Origin: Membranipora membranacea
Taxonomy: Eukaryota > Bryozoa > Gymnolaemata > Cheilostomatida > Membraniporidae
Direction of reading: 5' to 3'
Length of the DNA: 60,000 nucleotides
Assembly (NCBI GenBank): GCA_914767715.1
Contig: OU612073.1
Location: 14,820,001-14,880,000, forward strand
Position numbers and translations under genes: made by a program
Part shown: piece by piece, positions 12,701 to 24,192 of the stretch
How positions within the stretch are numbered: position 1 is the stretch's first letter
Layout of the letters: each line of letters opens with the position of its first letter
Notes under the pieces: generated by a model
Databases searched by the model: none
The model's input: the letters and a program-made list of their open reading frames with translations, nothing else
Told to the model about the DNA's origin: nothing

Positions 12701-14023
12701 TGGATAAAAATTGAATCTTTATGTGCACCAAAGATCACTCTACAATCATTGGGTTGTAGTGGCATAACATTATCAAATACAAATTTAGTGTTGGATAATG
12801 TAATGCCACTAATCCATATTGCAGAGGTCTAGTTTTTATTCCTTAGTCTGCTATACCAACAAGAAGTCATTGAACCTCATGTCTGGAATAGTATAATTAG
12901 CCTTCTATTGAGTTTTGACAAGCAAAGGGAGTCTATAGCATTCTGCGAATGCCAATGCTGAAGGCATTTTATTACTGGTTGAAATTTTGCAGCCGAGACT
13001 ATTTCGCGGGATATAATATTCATGCTAGTAGGACAGCCGGTCAGAACAGTCTTTGTGTTGAGTGTTCTGTATAGGGCTGTGTTAAAATTTCCTTTCCATA
13101 TTCAATGATAACGATTCCATGGCAATAATAAGTAAACTCATTAACCAGGCTTTGAATTGCACTAGGTTGTCCGAATGAAGATGTATTTGCAACTGTCTTT
13201 TATCAGTATTGGCTTTTACTTCCCAATAATAAAGAACAGAAATATTTTATGCCAATTGTGTTGCTAACAGGGAGATAGTGAGGTTTTTAGATTGTCGATT
13301 CCATGGTGTACGATGTCCGTGGTTGCACAACTACACAAGTGTGAATAGTTTCACATTTGAATTCCCAGTGAAGGACTCATACTTACTGTTTTGACATAAC
13401 AGTCTTGCAGTGGTCTACTGTTTTCTGTGCAAGAACATTGCTCATCAGGAGTTGGAACAGTTGGTTAACAATTCCCTCCGAAGCTCCGTAAGAGGTAACA
13501 AATGCCTTCACATTATCCTCAGATGTAGCTGAGATGCTCATCGCCTAAGTATATGGACGGAAGATAACCAGGATCAGCAATAAATCTGCACACACTTGTA
13601 ATCAAGGTAATATTCTTTTGGACTTTGGATTGAATTACTATTATGCGGGGAAATTTTGCCGCAAAAGAAATTGTTGTAATAATAGTTACAAAACAATGGA
13701 CTGTATAGGTTTACTTTTTTGTGCATTCTATCAACAAAACATGTCCTTCAATTTCAATTTATCCAATTATTTTATAGTTTGAAACAGATACATACGTCTT
13801 TGACTATGTTGGAAATAATGTCATAGTCATGTTTCAGATGGGATTGCCTCTTTCTTTCTTCGATAAGGAAGCTAATATCAGTTTTCGTTAAAGCGGTTCT
13901 CGCTTGTTGGTGTTTCGTGTGGTAAACATCCAGTAAATTTGTCCAAACATCATCAGCAGAGCTTGCTTTCTTCGCCATAGCTGTTATCTGGTGTGACGGC
14001 TTCAGTAAAGTGTGGGCAGGCAT
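6702..14023 (-). CDS. Uncharacterised 13-exon gene, tandem paralogue A
   Basis: Exons on the - strand, first to last: 13796-14023, 13387-13544, 11559-11651, 10924-11186, 10313-10450, 9802-9978, 9236-9435, 8870-8939, 8556-8684, 8256-8369, 7848-7958, 7292-7417, 6702-6772. Phases agree throughout and give 625 residues with a TGA stop. I do not recognise the family. Exon 1 has VWTNLLDVY and a charged stretch (FLIEERKRQSHLKHDY) that looks helical. Exon 4 is a Ser/Arg/Gly-rich linker. Exons 5, 6 and 7 each open with a Cys-x-x-(I/L/S)-(L/I)-x-x-HP motif (CEAILNNHP, CESLIQAHP, CHSILSTHP). Exon 9 has the block ANTNQYNLILKR. No signal peptide or membrane segment is evident. It is a tandem duplicate of the gene at 15577-22918. 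The ATG at 14023 is the first usable one, but similarity to B continues upstream in another frame, so the N-terminus is uncertain. Confidence 0.72.
11726..11764. repeat. (TACC)n microsatellite
   Basis: Imperfect tetranucleotide array, CTAC/TACC repeated with two interruptions, inside intron 2 of paralogue A. Confidence 0.9.
12321..12441 (+). pseudogene. tRNA-like element (Thr-type) with upstream hairpin
   Basis: A perfect A box (TAGCTCAGTGTGTAG, 12357-12371) makes a GCTC/GAGC D stem. It is followed by a CTAGTAA loop (AGT anticodon, Thr), a B box (GGTTCGAATCC, 12411-12421) in a five-pair T arm, and a run of eight T (12434-12441) that would end Pol III transcription. The 3' side of the anticodon stem and the acceptor stem do not pair, so this is a tRNA pseudogene or SINE head, not a working tRNA. 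A 9-bp hairpin (CACTCACGG/CCGTGAGTG, 12321-12350) lies immediately upstream. It sits in intron 2 of paralogue A. Confidence 0.6.
12757..12811. repeat. Short hairpin, 18-bp arms
   Basis: TAGTGGCATAACATTATC (12757-12774) pairs with 12794-12811 with one mismatch and a 19-base loop. Likely a MITE remnant in an intron of paralogue A. Confidence 0.65.
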
Positions 14024-15576
14024 TTTTTAAAATTCTAGGAGGTGTTTTTCTTATTTTCTCAAGCTTTAGCTTTTCAAGGTTTGACAATGGGTTTTGTTGA
14101 TTCAGGTCAATTGACTGAAAACTAATTGCCACATTTTACTTCAACACGCTTTTCATTTGTTTCTTACTTGACTTTTGCAACAGTTATGATTATTACTCAC
14201 CAATCTCTATCATAATACTCGCACCAAATTCTCAGTTGCCAAAAATCCAGTTTGATTGACATTGAATGAACTATGAGCTGGTATCCCAAGCATAAAAATT
14301 GCAATAACTTCCCATAATTAAATTGAAGTACATTATGTTTGACATTAACATCTCTGGCAGGTGTGTACCAAACACAGAATCCTTATGCAGCAACAGTAAC
14401 ATTATAGCATTAGCAAGAACCACAGCAATATAGCAACATTCTTTGGTTGTTTCAATATCAATGTAAGTTTGTTTGTATCGGCGCCCATTGTCCTAAATCA
14501 TTCAAGGCATATATATAAATATTTCTGTTCTATTTTTGTCCTCTTAGCTTACTCTAGATATTGTGTATATATTGTGACAACAAGATAGTTGGTGCATAAT
14601 GCTTCACTGTCTACTGTAACAACAAGCTGTCTGATGGTTTCTTTATAGCGGGGGTTGTTTAAAAAATGTTATTTTAGATTTTTGTATTGCATAATGGAAA
14701 ATTAAAAAAAATTTCATTGGTTAGATATGTTGTTTGACCCTTGTTTTGAGGTACTAATTGCATCGTGAGATACCTACCAACTCTCAATTCATATGAGCTC
14801 ATATCCAATAAAGAAGTGAATTGTGCACTCATCAATAAATGTTGCTATATGAACATGTATATGTGCTACTGAAATTGTTGTTCATTCCTCAAAGCATAAA
14901 CGGAAACTGTGCATGCCTACTTTTTGGCCTCGACTGATCTAGGTGAGGTGGGAATGTGAGATGGCTTCTCGAATCAAAATAGTAATAAATGATTGATAAT
15001 GATAATGAATCAAATTGCTGCGGTTGATTCCTTGCAAATCGCAATCAAAATAATGGCTGCTGTGCATTCATCTGTGACAGGCAAACTAGCCTAGTTATAA
15101 TTCGCAGAAGACAGTGCAAAAGGTCTGAAAATCAATATTGGTTTCACTTTCGCAGTGCTGCATAAGTTCTGCAACGATTTTATACCATATATCACATTTT
15201 AACTGTCTAGCGTTGTCACAGTGAAGCAATTAAAGTCAGACTTTGTCAGGCTTGCTGTGGTTGTTGACCATAGATATTATATTTATATTAATATTATCAT
15301 TAACATTATAAAGTCAACCAATCAATAAATAGTATACTAGTATAAGTTTTCTCTGCAGAGAGTTTTAGACTTTGTATATAATTCACCTAGTCTAATTAAG
15401 TTTTAAAATTTTAATAAAATTGGACCCTAGTTTCATTTTTTGATGATGTGCAGCTGCATATGAGCTGTGCTACTCTATGTCATGTCAGAGTGTCTTCCAT
15501 AGCATGAGAAATCGTAAAAGCGATGTGAGGTCAAGGTAGAGCTTTGAAATAGTACCTTGCCTGAACTCCAGGGAAG
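14024..15576. other. Intergenic between paralogues A and B
   Basis: This should hold the promoter and 5' untranslated part of A and the 3' end of B. The first about 100 bp (14024-14125) still resemble the start of B exon 1 (DLNQQ, then KLKLEK) but in a different frame from A's ATG. Beyond this I see no gene and no confident TATA box. Confidence 0.5.
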
Positions 15577-18500
15577 TCATGGTAGGGACCAGGTGGGGGA
15601 CCAGCACTCAATACTTTGAAAACGAGAACTTATATCACTGCCTGAAATAAAAAATTGAATGAAAATAAAATAAATAGATGAATATTTGAAGATTTTTTAT
15701 ATTTCATCTTTTATCTTGACAAAAATATATCTAATTCAGGATTTTTAGTACCTGGAAGTGCTTTCAGTCTACAGACAATAACATAACTTTGCTGCAATTT
15801 TACCTGATCTGTAGAGGTTATTACTGTCTCCTCCATGCTCTATACATATATCCTGACAGTGGTCTTTGATGACAGTAAAAACTTGCTGGTTTTCAGGTGT
15901 CAATGATGGAGTTGTCAAGGTTTGAATATTACCATAGGTGCTTGCTACAATCATCAACAAAACGAGTCGAAAACAATATGGCTGTAGACAGCATGTTTTG
16001 TAAAACCTCTTTGCAATCAAGTTGATATGATCAATCTGCGTGGCCATAATTTGAAGATTATATCATGAAACTGAGCTAACTAATTATAATTAATGACAGG
16101 AAATGGCTGAAATGAAGGACAGTATTTGGTTCAAGCCATTGTCCTACACATACTGGTCTTATCAACAAGAGTCAAAGAAAGTTGGTATACAAAGTATCTG
16201 GATCTTAACAACCAAAATAAAAGTTCCGCATCTAAGAAGTTCAACATCTGGCGTAATAGAATTTAACGACTTACCACCTTGGTATTGGTTGTTGCCATCA
16301 TTGACAAGCTTCTCAAATTTACTTTTTGTATCAAAAAGTTGAGAAAGCACATCTGGGGTAAGACTAAGTATATCTGGTGTCCCTACTGTAACAAAAAGAA
16401 AGTCCCACACTAATTGAACTGATACAATGACATTACAGTTGTCACTGAGTTGTGGGAAAAACCTCACCAAACCACTTAATAAGAGTATGTACTAGTACAC
16501 TACTACTAAAACACTAAAATCTAAAACACTACTCGGTTACTTATTCACTGTAGTTTCACAGAACGACTTGAGCTTATTTTGAAGCTGTTCGATCTATGGG
16601 AATACCTCCCGGTTCGCACTGAGCTCGAAGGTTCAGTGAGCGCTGAGCTGTTTGAATTACAGCAAGCTGGCATGGCTTAGTGGTTATCATAAAGACTTTG
16701 TCTATGGATGCCGGGTAACCCGGCGGCGTCAGATGTGTTTGAAATCGGTTCCAAAAACGGGAATGGATGCAAATATATGAGGGTGAGCCAAGAGGTGACA
16801 ACTCAGCTCGAGCCCATAATTCACATGCAGAATTAACAGGCTTGCTATATAAGATTACAAAAAGCGAGTTATTGAAAATAGTTACCTACTTGAAATGTTT
16901 GTTGCGTCTTCACCCATTAATTTCCGATACTGCTCTTGAGTGGATAGTAAATGATCCAGGCCCGATGTTGAAATAGGCCGCTGACCACCTGTATCTAGAA
17001 TTGTCAATAAAAATTCAAAATGAGACATAAACATTTTCACAATTACAATATTTATAATTTTTTTATATGTTTACAAATTTACTTTTTTAATCAATCTGAT
17101 TGATTAACATAAAGTCAATTACAGTCGAACAGCTTGAAATAATATTACCATCCATAATTATTCACTTTTATTCACTATTATTCACTATTTCAAAGACAGA
17201 ACATCGGCATTTTTACATTGGACTTCAAAGAAAGTTAATGAAAATATTTAAATTGATCTGATAATCAAAGTTATCCAAGATAACCAAACTATTCTATGAG
17301 TTTCAATGCTTAGTTATACTACCATCAACAAATCTTCTGCCAAAATCGTTCATCCCTTTGAGAAACAGCTGGTCTGTTGGAAGAAAACGCTTCAGTATCA
17401 AGTTATACTGATGGGTGTTCGCCTTCAGCACCTCTAACTCATTGACAGAAACTGCAAATTTGTATTGATAGTCAGAACTAGTCAATGTAAATTCAAGGTA
17501 ACTGCCACAGTTTAACAGGTTTTTAAAAGTTGAGTGGTAAAAGATAGGTAGGGCCACAAACAATTGTCAACCTATGTATACACCCCTAGACTCGGGAACA
17601 TTGCCAGGAATATATCTTTGATATTGCAGTATACCTTCTGTATTACAGTAGTATGTTTTGTGTTCTATATCAGAGGAATAAATGCAAGACCTTTCGGGTA
17701 CAGATACACACTTCGGGAACTCGATCGGCAAATAACAAGAAAAGCGTTGCCCATAGTTTGACCATAATAGGCATAATATCTGTATCATAGCTTACCAGAT
17801 ATTGTTTTTCTCTGCGGAGGACTTGGCGCTTTATATATGGTCAAATTAGTTGGTGATCTCTGGAGCTTTAGATTAAAAAAAATAGACATATTTATTTTTG
17901 AATACCAATTTCTTATTCAATGGCCAGCTCACACGGAAATTAATATATTGGCGGCAATGATGAGAATTGAATGCAGGTAGATCTGCATAGGAAAACATCA
18001 TCAAACAGAGTCAGTACTAACTATTGCCAGTGAATCATTTACTACTGACTCATACTGCCCATGTGATGAACTGCTTTAAAAAAAGTATACCACATTTAAG
18101 GTACCATAAAAAAATGAATTTGTTTATTAAATGAAATTTACCTTTGCCTGTGGTGACTGACGTTTGTTTATCTTATCTGTGAGGACTGAGGAACCTGAGG
18201 AGCTTCTGGTGATTGACCGGGCTTGCTCTGCTGTAATTTTGTCTAGGAAGTTCTTAAGTCTCGTCCTCAATGGTATATCATCACTGATATCAGACTCAAC
18301 ATCTCTTGTAGCTGGATGAGTGGATACGAGTTTGTGCCACTCTTTAACATATAGAAATGCAGGTGGCCGATAATTATGGCACACCACTCAATCAGTATCA
18401 AGATTTCATTTTTCTATAATGATGATTTAGGATTGCCTTTGATAAATGTGATATAATGCATGGGATGAAAACTTAGTGACCAGAGTGGGGGTGGAACCAA

Positions 18501-21500
18501 CAACATTCACATTAACAATCAAGCGCTTCACCAACTGCATTATCAGTAGAAATGATGTGACAGTGCATAATCAGTGTACAAATTGGGACAAGCCCAAAGG
18601 TACTTTCAGGATATTGAAACATGACCTGGCATAGGCTCTTTTACCCCACCCAATCAATTAGAGCCAACACATTGGCTAGCTAAACAAATTCTCGGAAACG
18701 AACTGTAGATTTACTCAGCAGAGACAAGCAACAATCAAATTCCATGAATATATGTTAGGTTTGATATTACTGTTATTTGGATACCACCTGCTATATCTCC
18801 TTTTGCTGTGAGTAATTGATCGAAAGTTGTCTGTCGCAAAGCATCAAATCCCTCCAACACTTGCTGAAACTGATCGTAAAATTGTTTTCTCCCTGTCAAA
18901 TCATCCGACATAAATGTGCTTGCTGTTGAGTGATTTTTCATCAGTTCTTCACACCTCCTAACTTTTTTTCTCTCTGTGTTTATGAATAAACATATTGGAT
19001 TGAGATTTAACTAAAGGAAATCAGTGTTCAGTGTGTATATTCAATCACCAATATAGCCATCAATCATAGCAATCTGTGTTCAAGACTGAAACTGATCTGA
19101 AATTTCTAACTCATTCATCAATAATTCTAATTAAACCTTGAAATTGAAACAACAACCTTCCCAGCAATGAATGAATACAATGGCCATGCCTGATGAGCGA
19201 AATACAACTATGATTTGTCCAGCAAAAAGGCTTGAAACAAAATATGGTTATTATTTTACCAGCAATTAGATAGATATTCGAAAAGTAAGTAAGTGATTAA
19301 TGAAAGTATATTAGATATTAAAAATAGATCAGATCAGATGATGAAAGGTATTGAATATTTGGCTTGCTGATAAGCGCCATCAGTTAGCGCGCTTGCTATT
19401 CACTGCAATTGGTGCGGTAGGAGTTGTGGGTTTGGGTCCCACTTGGGAGCCTTGAAGGTTGATTGTTCTCGACTGCAGCATCCTTAGGTGTATCTCTCTG
19501 CCATTGATGAAATAATTCTTAATTTAGTGCAAACTTGGAGAATGAACAAATTTCTGGGCTGTCATCGTTTTTATTACTAACAATTCTTAGTGCTGTATGG
19601 AAAAAAAAAGCATACAACAAGGCTAGGCTACAGCTGCATGGTTTGGGTGATGGTTCCCGCACAGTTTTAAACAGCATGTGTTGATGTAACATGCTTACCC
19701 TGGTGTACCTCTCATCATCAGGAATTTTCCACTAGTTCGCTAGCTTTATAGTATGGGCTATAAACATTATTAGAACAATACCAAACATTTGCAATATCCC
19801 TCTGCAACCACAGAGGGGAAAAATTGTTCTAAAACATTATATTATGGTTGTAAATCAAGTCAGCGGGCTTCAATCTTACCTTCACCAAGGAGGTCCTGCA
19901 AATCATTCAATGTGAATCTTAGCTTAGCCTCAAGGCTGGCATCGCTTCTGCCCTTAAATCTTACAATCGGATGATTGTCCAATAAAGCCTCACATTCAGC
20001 TATTATAGAGAATTCTGCTAAAAAGAAAGAGAATCTCGTAGGTATTAGATGTTGGAGTGATGCTTTCACTCAGTTGACCCTCCCAATAGAAAACTATTAC
20101 TGGTATATTTCTCCTAAATTACTTAAAAAAATTATGTTGAACCAAATATTTACGTTTCACATTGCTGTTTGACCTTAGGTTTTAAATCTGGTTCGTCCTC
20201 TGGTACCGTGCTTAATTAGAATTTGATTGAGAATATCAGGCATTTTGGGATTATTGACACTGAAAAAATATTTCTTTCTCTTGTGCTACATACCTTTAGC
20301 TGAAGATGAGACAGATGCGGTATCAGTATTTGGACTAGGTTTAGGAACTCTTGGGCTTTTGCTGGCAGGGAAATATGTCGGCTTCCTCATGGGTGATCGT
20401 GGTTTACTGCCTTTTACAGATGAGTGACGAATAAGGCTTTTGTATCTGTCAATAAGATACATCATATTACTAAGTAGTTGAAAAGCTTCCTCATGATAAG
20501 AATAATTCTGTAGCATACACCCAAACACACTGAGATATAAAAATAATTTGCCATCCTTAATTATTTGATATTAAAGTATTGTCACAGATGATCAGTTATT
20601 CTGAAAAAAATTGAACCAGCAGTCAGAAGCCAAAAGCATTGGAACTGACAATATTTAATTGATTTGGCTGGCAAAACCACAAAAAACAGAACATACGCGC
20701 AATATATTCAACGTTCACATACTTTTCAACGCTCTTTTTCAAAATCTTGTCAGTTGATCTGTTCAAACTCTTGTCTGCGATCTCTAGCACTCCAAGATCG
20801 TTCAAGCTTCCGCCAACAGCACCTGCCTGCAGATAAATATAGCAATGGCAAAGGTCACAGGCCAGGAGCAAATTGATATAATATCGCTGTAGCAGTATCT
20901 GCTCAGACAATTCTATCATCCTATATGAATAACACGTTTCAGCATTTTAGATTGGCAATGCTGTTTCTGTAGAACTGTAGTTTGTAAATGAGTTATTCAT
21001 AAACATATAAATACATAAACATAACATATAAAAATTATTCATATTGTTTGTGGATTCATTAGCTATATAATTTCAAAATCATTGCTGAAGGTATTTAAAT
21101 CTTTTAGAATTCTGATGATGAAACTGACCAATTGCAATATCGAAAATAATCTTATTATTATGAATAATGTACAGATCAAATCAGCGACCATCTTCTGCCT
21201 TTAAATTTCTTTAGTGTCTGAAATGTAACGTAGTTCAGTTTTCTTCCTCTAAAATTTGCAACTTTGTTAATTCGTCACATCTGCTTAAAGTTTCAAAATC
21301 ATGTTTTCTTCACATCTTCAAATAATGTTCTAACTAAATACTTTTTCTATCACAGATTAATAACTTCAAACTTTGTCAAAACAGGGCCATCAGGATAATC
21401 CTTGGTACAAATAAATTCTAGCTTTCAATCTTAACTTGTTGTGAAATATTGAGTCTTTCCACTCTGGATGATAGGAGATGGACAGCTTTTGAAAGTCCTG

Positions 21501-22918
21501 TCAGGAATCACACCTTCTCATTTTACGCTCAAAGTGATTTATTCCTTGCGGTCAAGAGGTAGAATAATGAATTCCAAATACAAAACCTTCTACCATAAAT
21601 AAAAAATGTTTTTGAATGTTATAAGTAATCAACGATATAGTGCAATATTCCACTCTCTCAAGGTGTTGCATTTGTTCAAATATATGTTCATTTGTGAAGT
21701 CTTTAAAAATGAGCCTTCTTCATTGTTTAATACTTTGCGTACAACTTCTTCCTATCCATTATTCCCTACACATTCACTCCCAGAATACTATTCTATCACA
21801 AATTCAAGGATTGGACCCTCCAACAACCTATGAAATCTCACTTACTTTACCATCCGGTTTTGTCATAATAGTCTTGCAGTGGTCGACCGTTGCCTGTGCA
21901 AGCACATTACTCGTCAGGAGCTGGAACAGCTGGTTTACCAATCCCTCAGAAGTTCCAAATGATGTGAAGAATACTTTCACATTGTCCAGAGAAGTTGCTG
22001 AAATACTCAATGCCTAAGAAGACAAAGAAAACAAAAATATAGGCAACTATTATGATTCCAACCCGCCAAATTGAAATCTCGGGGCTGCCAACTATTTTTG
22101 TGGAAAAAGGAGTAGCCCTTGTTGGAGATAAAGATGACTTGATGGTACACAGGAGAAGGCGCCATATCACCCTACTGTGAAAATTCTTCTTCCGACTGAC
22201 CGTAAAATCAAGGGCTCTGGGGTATAACTGAAGCTATATTCCAATAAACAAAAACTTATATTGCATTGATAAAATATAAAAGTAGGCATGGGAAGAGTTC
22301 ATACTCAAAAAAGAGTAGATTACCATGCTTTTTTTTTAAAAAAGCAAAAGAATGAAGCAAAATTGGAAACAGAGCAGCCCTGTAAATTCTTCTCAGATGG
22401 AATTATATGTTTTTTTCCACCCCAAAGGAATAGGTAGTGCTATTGAAACTTAACCAACAATGATTGACAACATCAGAAGTTGACTGTGTAGATGAGCTAC
22501 ACAGGGGCAAGTTTTCCATATTGTTTTGATGATAAGTTGACTTGCAACAAACACAGAAAATTCATTGCCTAAATAAACGACTTTTGCTTACTGCACTTTA
22601 TACTATATACATTACGTGTTTGACTAAATTGCTAATGGTGTCATAGTCCTGCTTTAGAAGACTCTGTTTCTTTTTCTCTTCAATAAGTAGGCTAAAGTCG
22701 GCTTTCGTCAAAGATATTCTTGCTTGTTGATGTTTGTGAGTGTAAACATCCTGCATATGTGTCCAAACATCATCGGCAGATCTGGCCTTCTTCGCCATAG
22801 CTGTAAGCTTGTGTGTCAGCTCGTGTAAACTGTGTGCTGTTTTAGAAGCTTGAGCTTTCAATTTCAAAACTTTGACACTGTGAGTCTGTTGATTTAGGTC
22901 AACTGACTGGAAAATCAT
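15577..22918 (-). CDS. Uncharacterised 13-exon gene, tandem paralogue B
   Basis: Exons on the - strand: 22616-22918, 21846-22013, 20723-20826, 20294-20445, 19880-20017, 18788-18973, 18142-18341, 17796-17865, 17323-17451, 16890-16988, 16275-16385, 15804-15944, 15577-15641. All phases agree; 621 residues, stop TGA. Exon number, order and phases match paralogue A, with near-identical blocks (exon 9: LKANTHQYNLILKR, PTDQLFL, NDFGRRF). Predicted content: helical N-terminus, a Ser/Pro-rich linker (exon 4) shorter than in A, the three-fold motif CEALLDNHP / CEELMKNHS / WHKLVSTHP (exons 5-7), a basic Pro-rich link (exon 8: YKAPSPPQRKT), then more short helical exons. The start at 22918 (MIFQSVDLN) could instead be an internal exon, since TTTTCCAG just after it resembles an acceptor. 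Intron 2 contains a LINE fragment. Function unknown. Confidence 0.75.
16660..16760 (+). pseudogene. Degenerate tRNA-like sequence
   Basis: GGCATGGCTTAGTGGTTATC has an A-box-like start. The following 80 bp contain GC-rich CCGGGTAACCCGG and a weak B-box-like TTTGAAATCGG. It looks like the head of a SINE or an old tRNA copy in an intron of paralogue B. Weak evidence. Confidence 0.25.
18643..18685. repeat. Short dispersed repeat, copy 1
   Basis: CCACCCAATCAATTAGAGCC followed by AACACATTGGCTAG matches 29686-29725 almost base for base. Unknown family. Confidence 0.6.
19376..19450 (+). pseudogene. Degenerate tRNA-like sequence with B-box-like end
   Basis: CAGTTAGCGCGCTTGCTA resembles a decayed A box, and GTTGTGGGTTTGGGTCCCAC resembles a T arm with a changed B box. 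Intronic in paralogue B; probably a SINE relic. Confidence 0.3.
21362..21597 (+). mobile_element. Broken non-LTR retrotransposon (LINE) reverse transcriptase C-terminus
   Basis: Read on the + strand, one frame gives CQNRAIRIILG, then about 20 codons later LSLSTLDDRRW, then a tail with SFYAQSD and NNEFQ. This is the layout typical of the C-terminal part of LINE reverse transcriptases (Q-x-R-A-x-R-I-I-x-G, then L-x-x-L-x-x-R-R). In-frame stops (after NKF and after VKR) show it is dead. It lies antisense within intron 2 of paralogue B. The rest of the element was not recognised. Confidence 0.65.
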
Positions 22919-24192
22919 TTTAAATGTTTGACTTCAAAATGGTTTCAATTATTATGCCTGATTACCGCATATGTTAGGATTAGTCATCTATTGACCAACT
23001 GACTGTGTTGAACTTATTAAAAAAAACACAATTATAATAGTCCTTTCTTTGTAGCAGAACAAGATATTTTAAGTAAATTGTAAATCAAATTATAGATGAA
23101 CAAACAAACATTGAAAATGTTATATATAGTAAATGTTAGAAAAATATAAAAGAAAATGAGGATAATGTTTGATATCGAACAGCTGACTATTGGGTAGCAG
23201 TACAGATGTACCAAACACGGATATTTTGTTCAGTAGTGTGTCACTGTAGGTAGAGGTGGGGGCAGCAGGTACAAGGTCACGTAACCAAGCAGTTTGTGTG
23301 CCTAGATAAATGCATTGATAGGGCTAATACTAGTAATTTCTGGTTACAGCTTTGATCAAGTAGTATTCAGCAGCACTTTTCTCAGGCAGAAATAGTGCTG
23401 TAGAATTTTCAGTGCAGAGACTTTCTGCAATAGCCTTTACATGCTCATTACATTTCAATTTCCTCCAATATTAGCCGATTCCAAACCCTATCAGCTCAAG
23501 AACTGTGATGTGAAAGATCTACTTCCTGTTCGATGATATAGACCATGAATTCCTACTTCAAGCAAAGAGGAATATATCATGGGTTTTGACATTGCCGCTA
23601 ATGAATCTTTATTAGATTAATGGGGTCATAAGTGAGGTGGTTTGGAAACAAAACAAGAACAAAAAACTGTCTTATCGTATTTTTATCACCCGGTTTCACA
23701 GGCAGTTTAGACAAGGTTGCACAATCAAAAGGTATCAGAACAAAATAGTTCATTAGAATACAATATTTAAAAATATTGCTCAATCAGCTTCGATGCCAAT
23801 ATGCCTTTTCATCTTCGAAAAAGTGAATATATTGAAACATAAGCGCAATAATGAAATTGCCATTTGTTTCTCAATTTGAATGAAAATCTCAAGTTTTCCA
23901 CTGCAGAAAAGCAAGGGTGCTAGGAATTTCATAATTCAAATGCTAATAGCAAAAAAACTGTCACATGACATTGCTGCATTGGGAAGGGCAGGGCACAACG
24001 TGAAGATCGACAATAATAAATAAATTGATGCAGATAGGTCCATATAGGAGATAGGATAAAGGGTGCATATAGGATGGTGCATATAGGTCGATATCACGTG
24101 ATATGAGATTCCTCTTGGAGGAGACCTTCATCGTCTAGGAGGTAGCCAAATAAACACTGTAAACTCAGGGATATGTATATGCATATACTGTA
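22919..24192. other. Intergenic, 5' of paralogue B and 3' of DCAF6-like gene
   Basis: Expected to hold the promoter or upstream exons of paralogue B and the 3' untranslated end of the DCAF6-like gene. A short GCATATAGG-type repeat cluster lies at about 24030-24095. The - strand open frame at 23598-23783 has no recognisable content. No separate gene seen. Confidence 0.5.

Noticed and set aside
16574-16801. Minus-strand ORF of 75 codons
   Set aside because: It overlaps a degenerate tRNA-like sequence and has no splice-compatible partner.
15577-22918. Reading paralogues A and B as one 26-exon gene
   Set aside because: B ends with an in-frame TGA in an exon equivalent to A's own last exon, so they are separate genes.
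23598-23783. Upstream coding exon of paralogue B
   Set aside because: No donor in a suitable phase and no similar sequence upstream of paralogue A.
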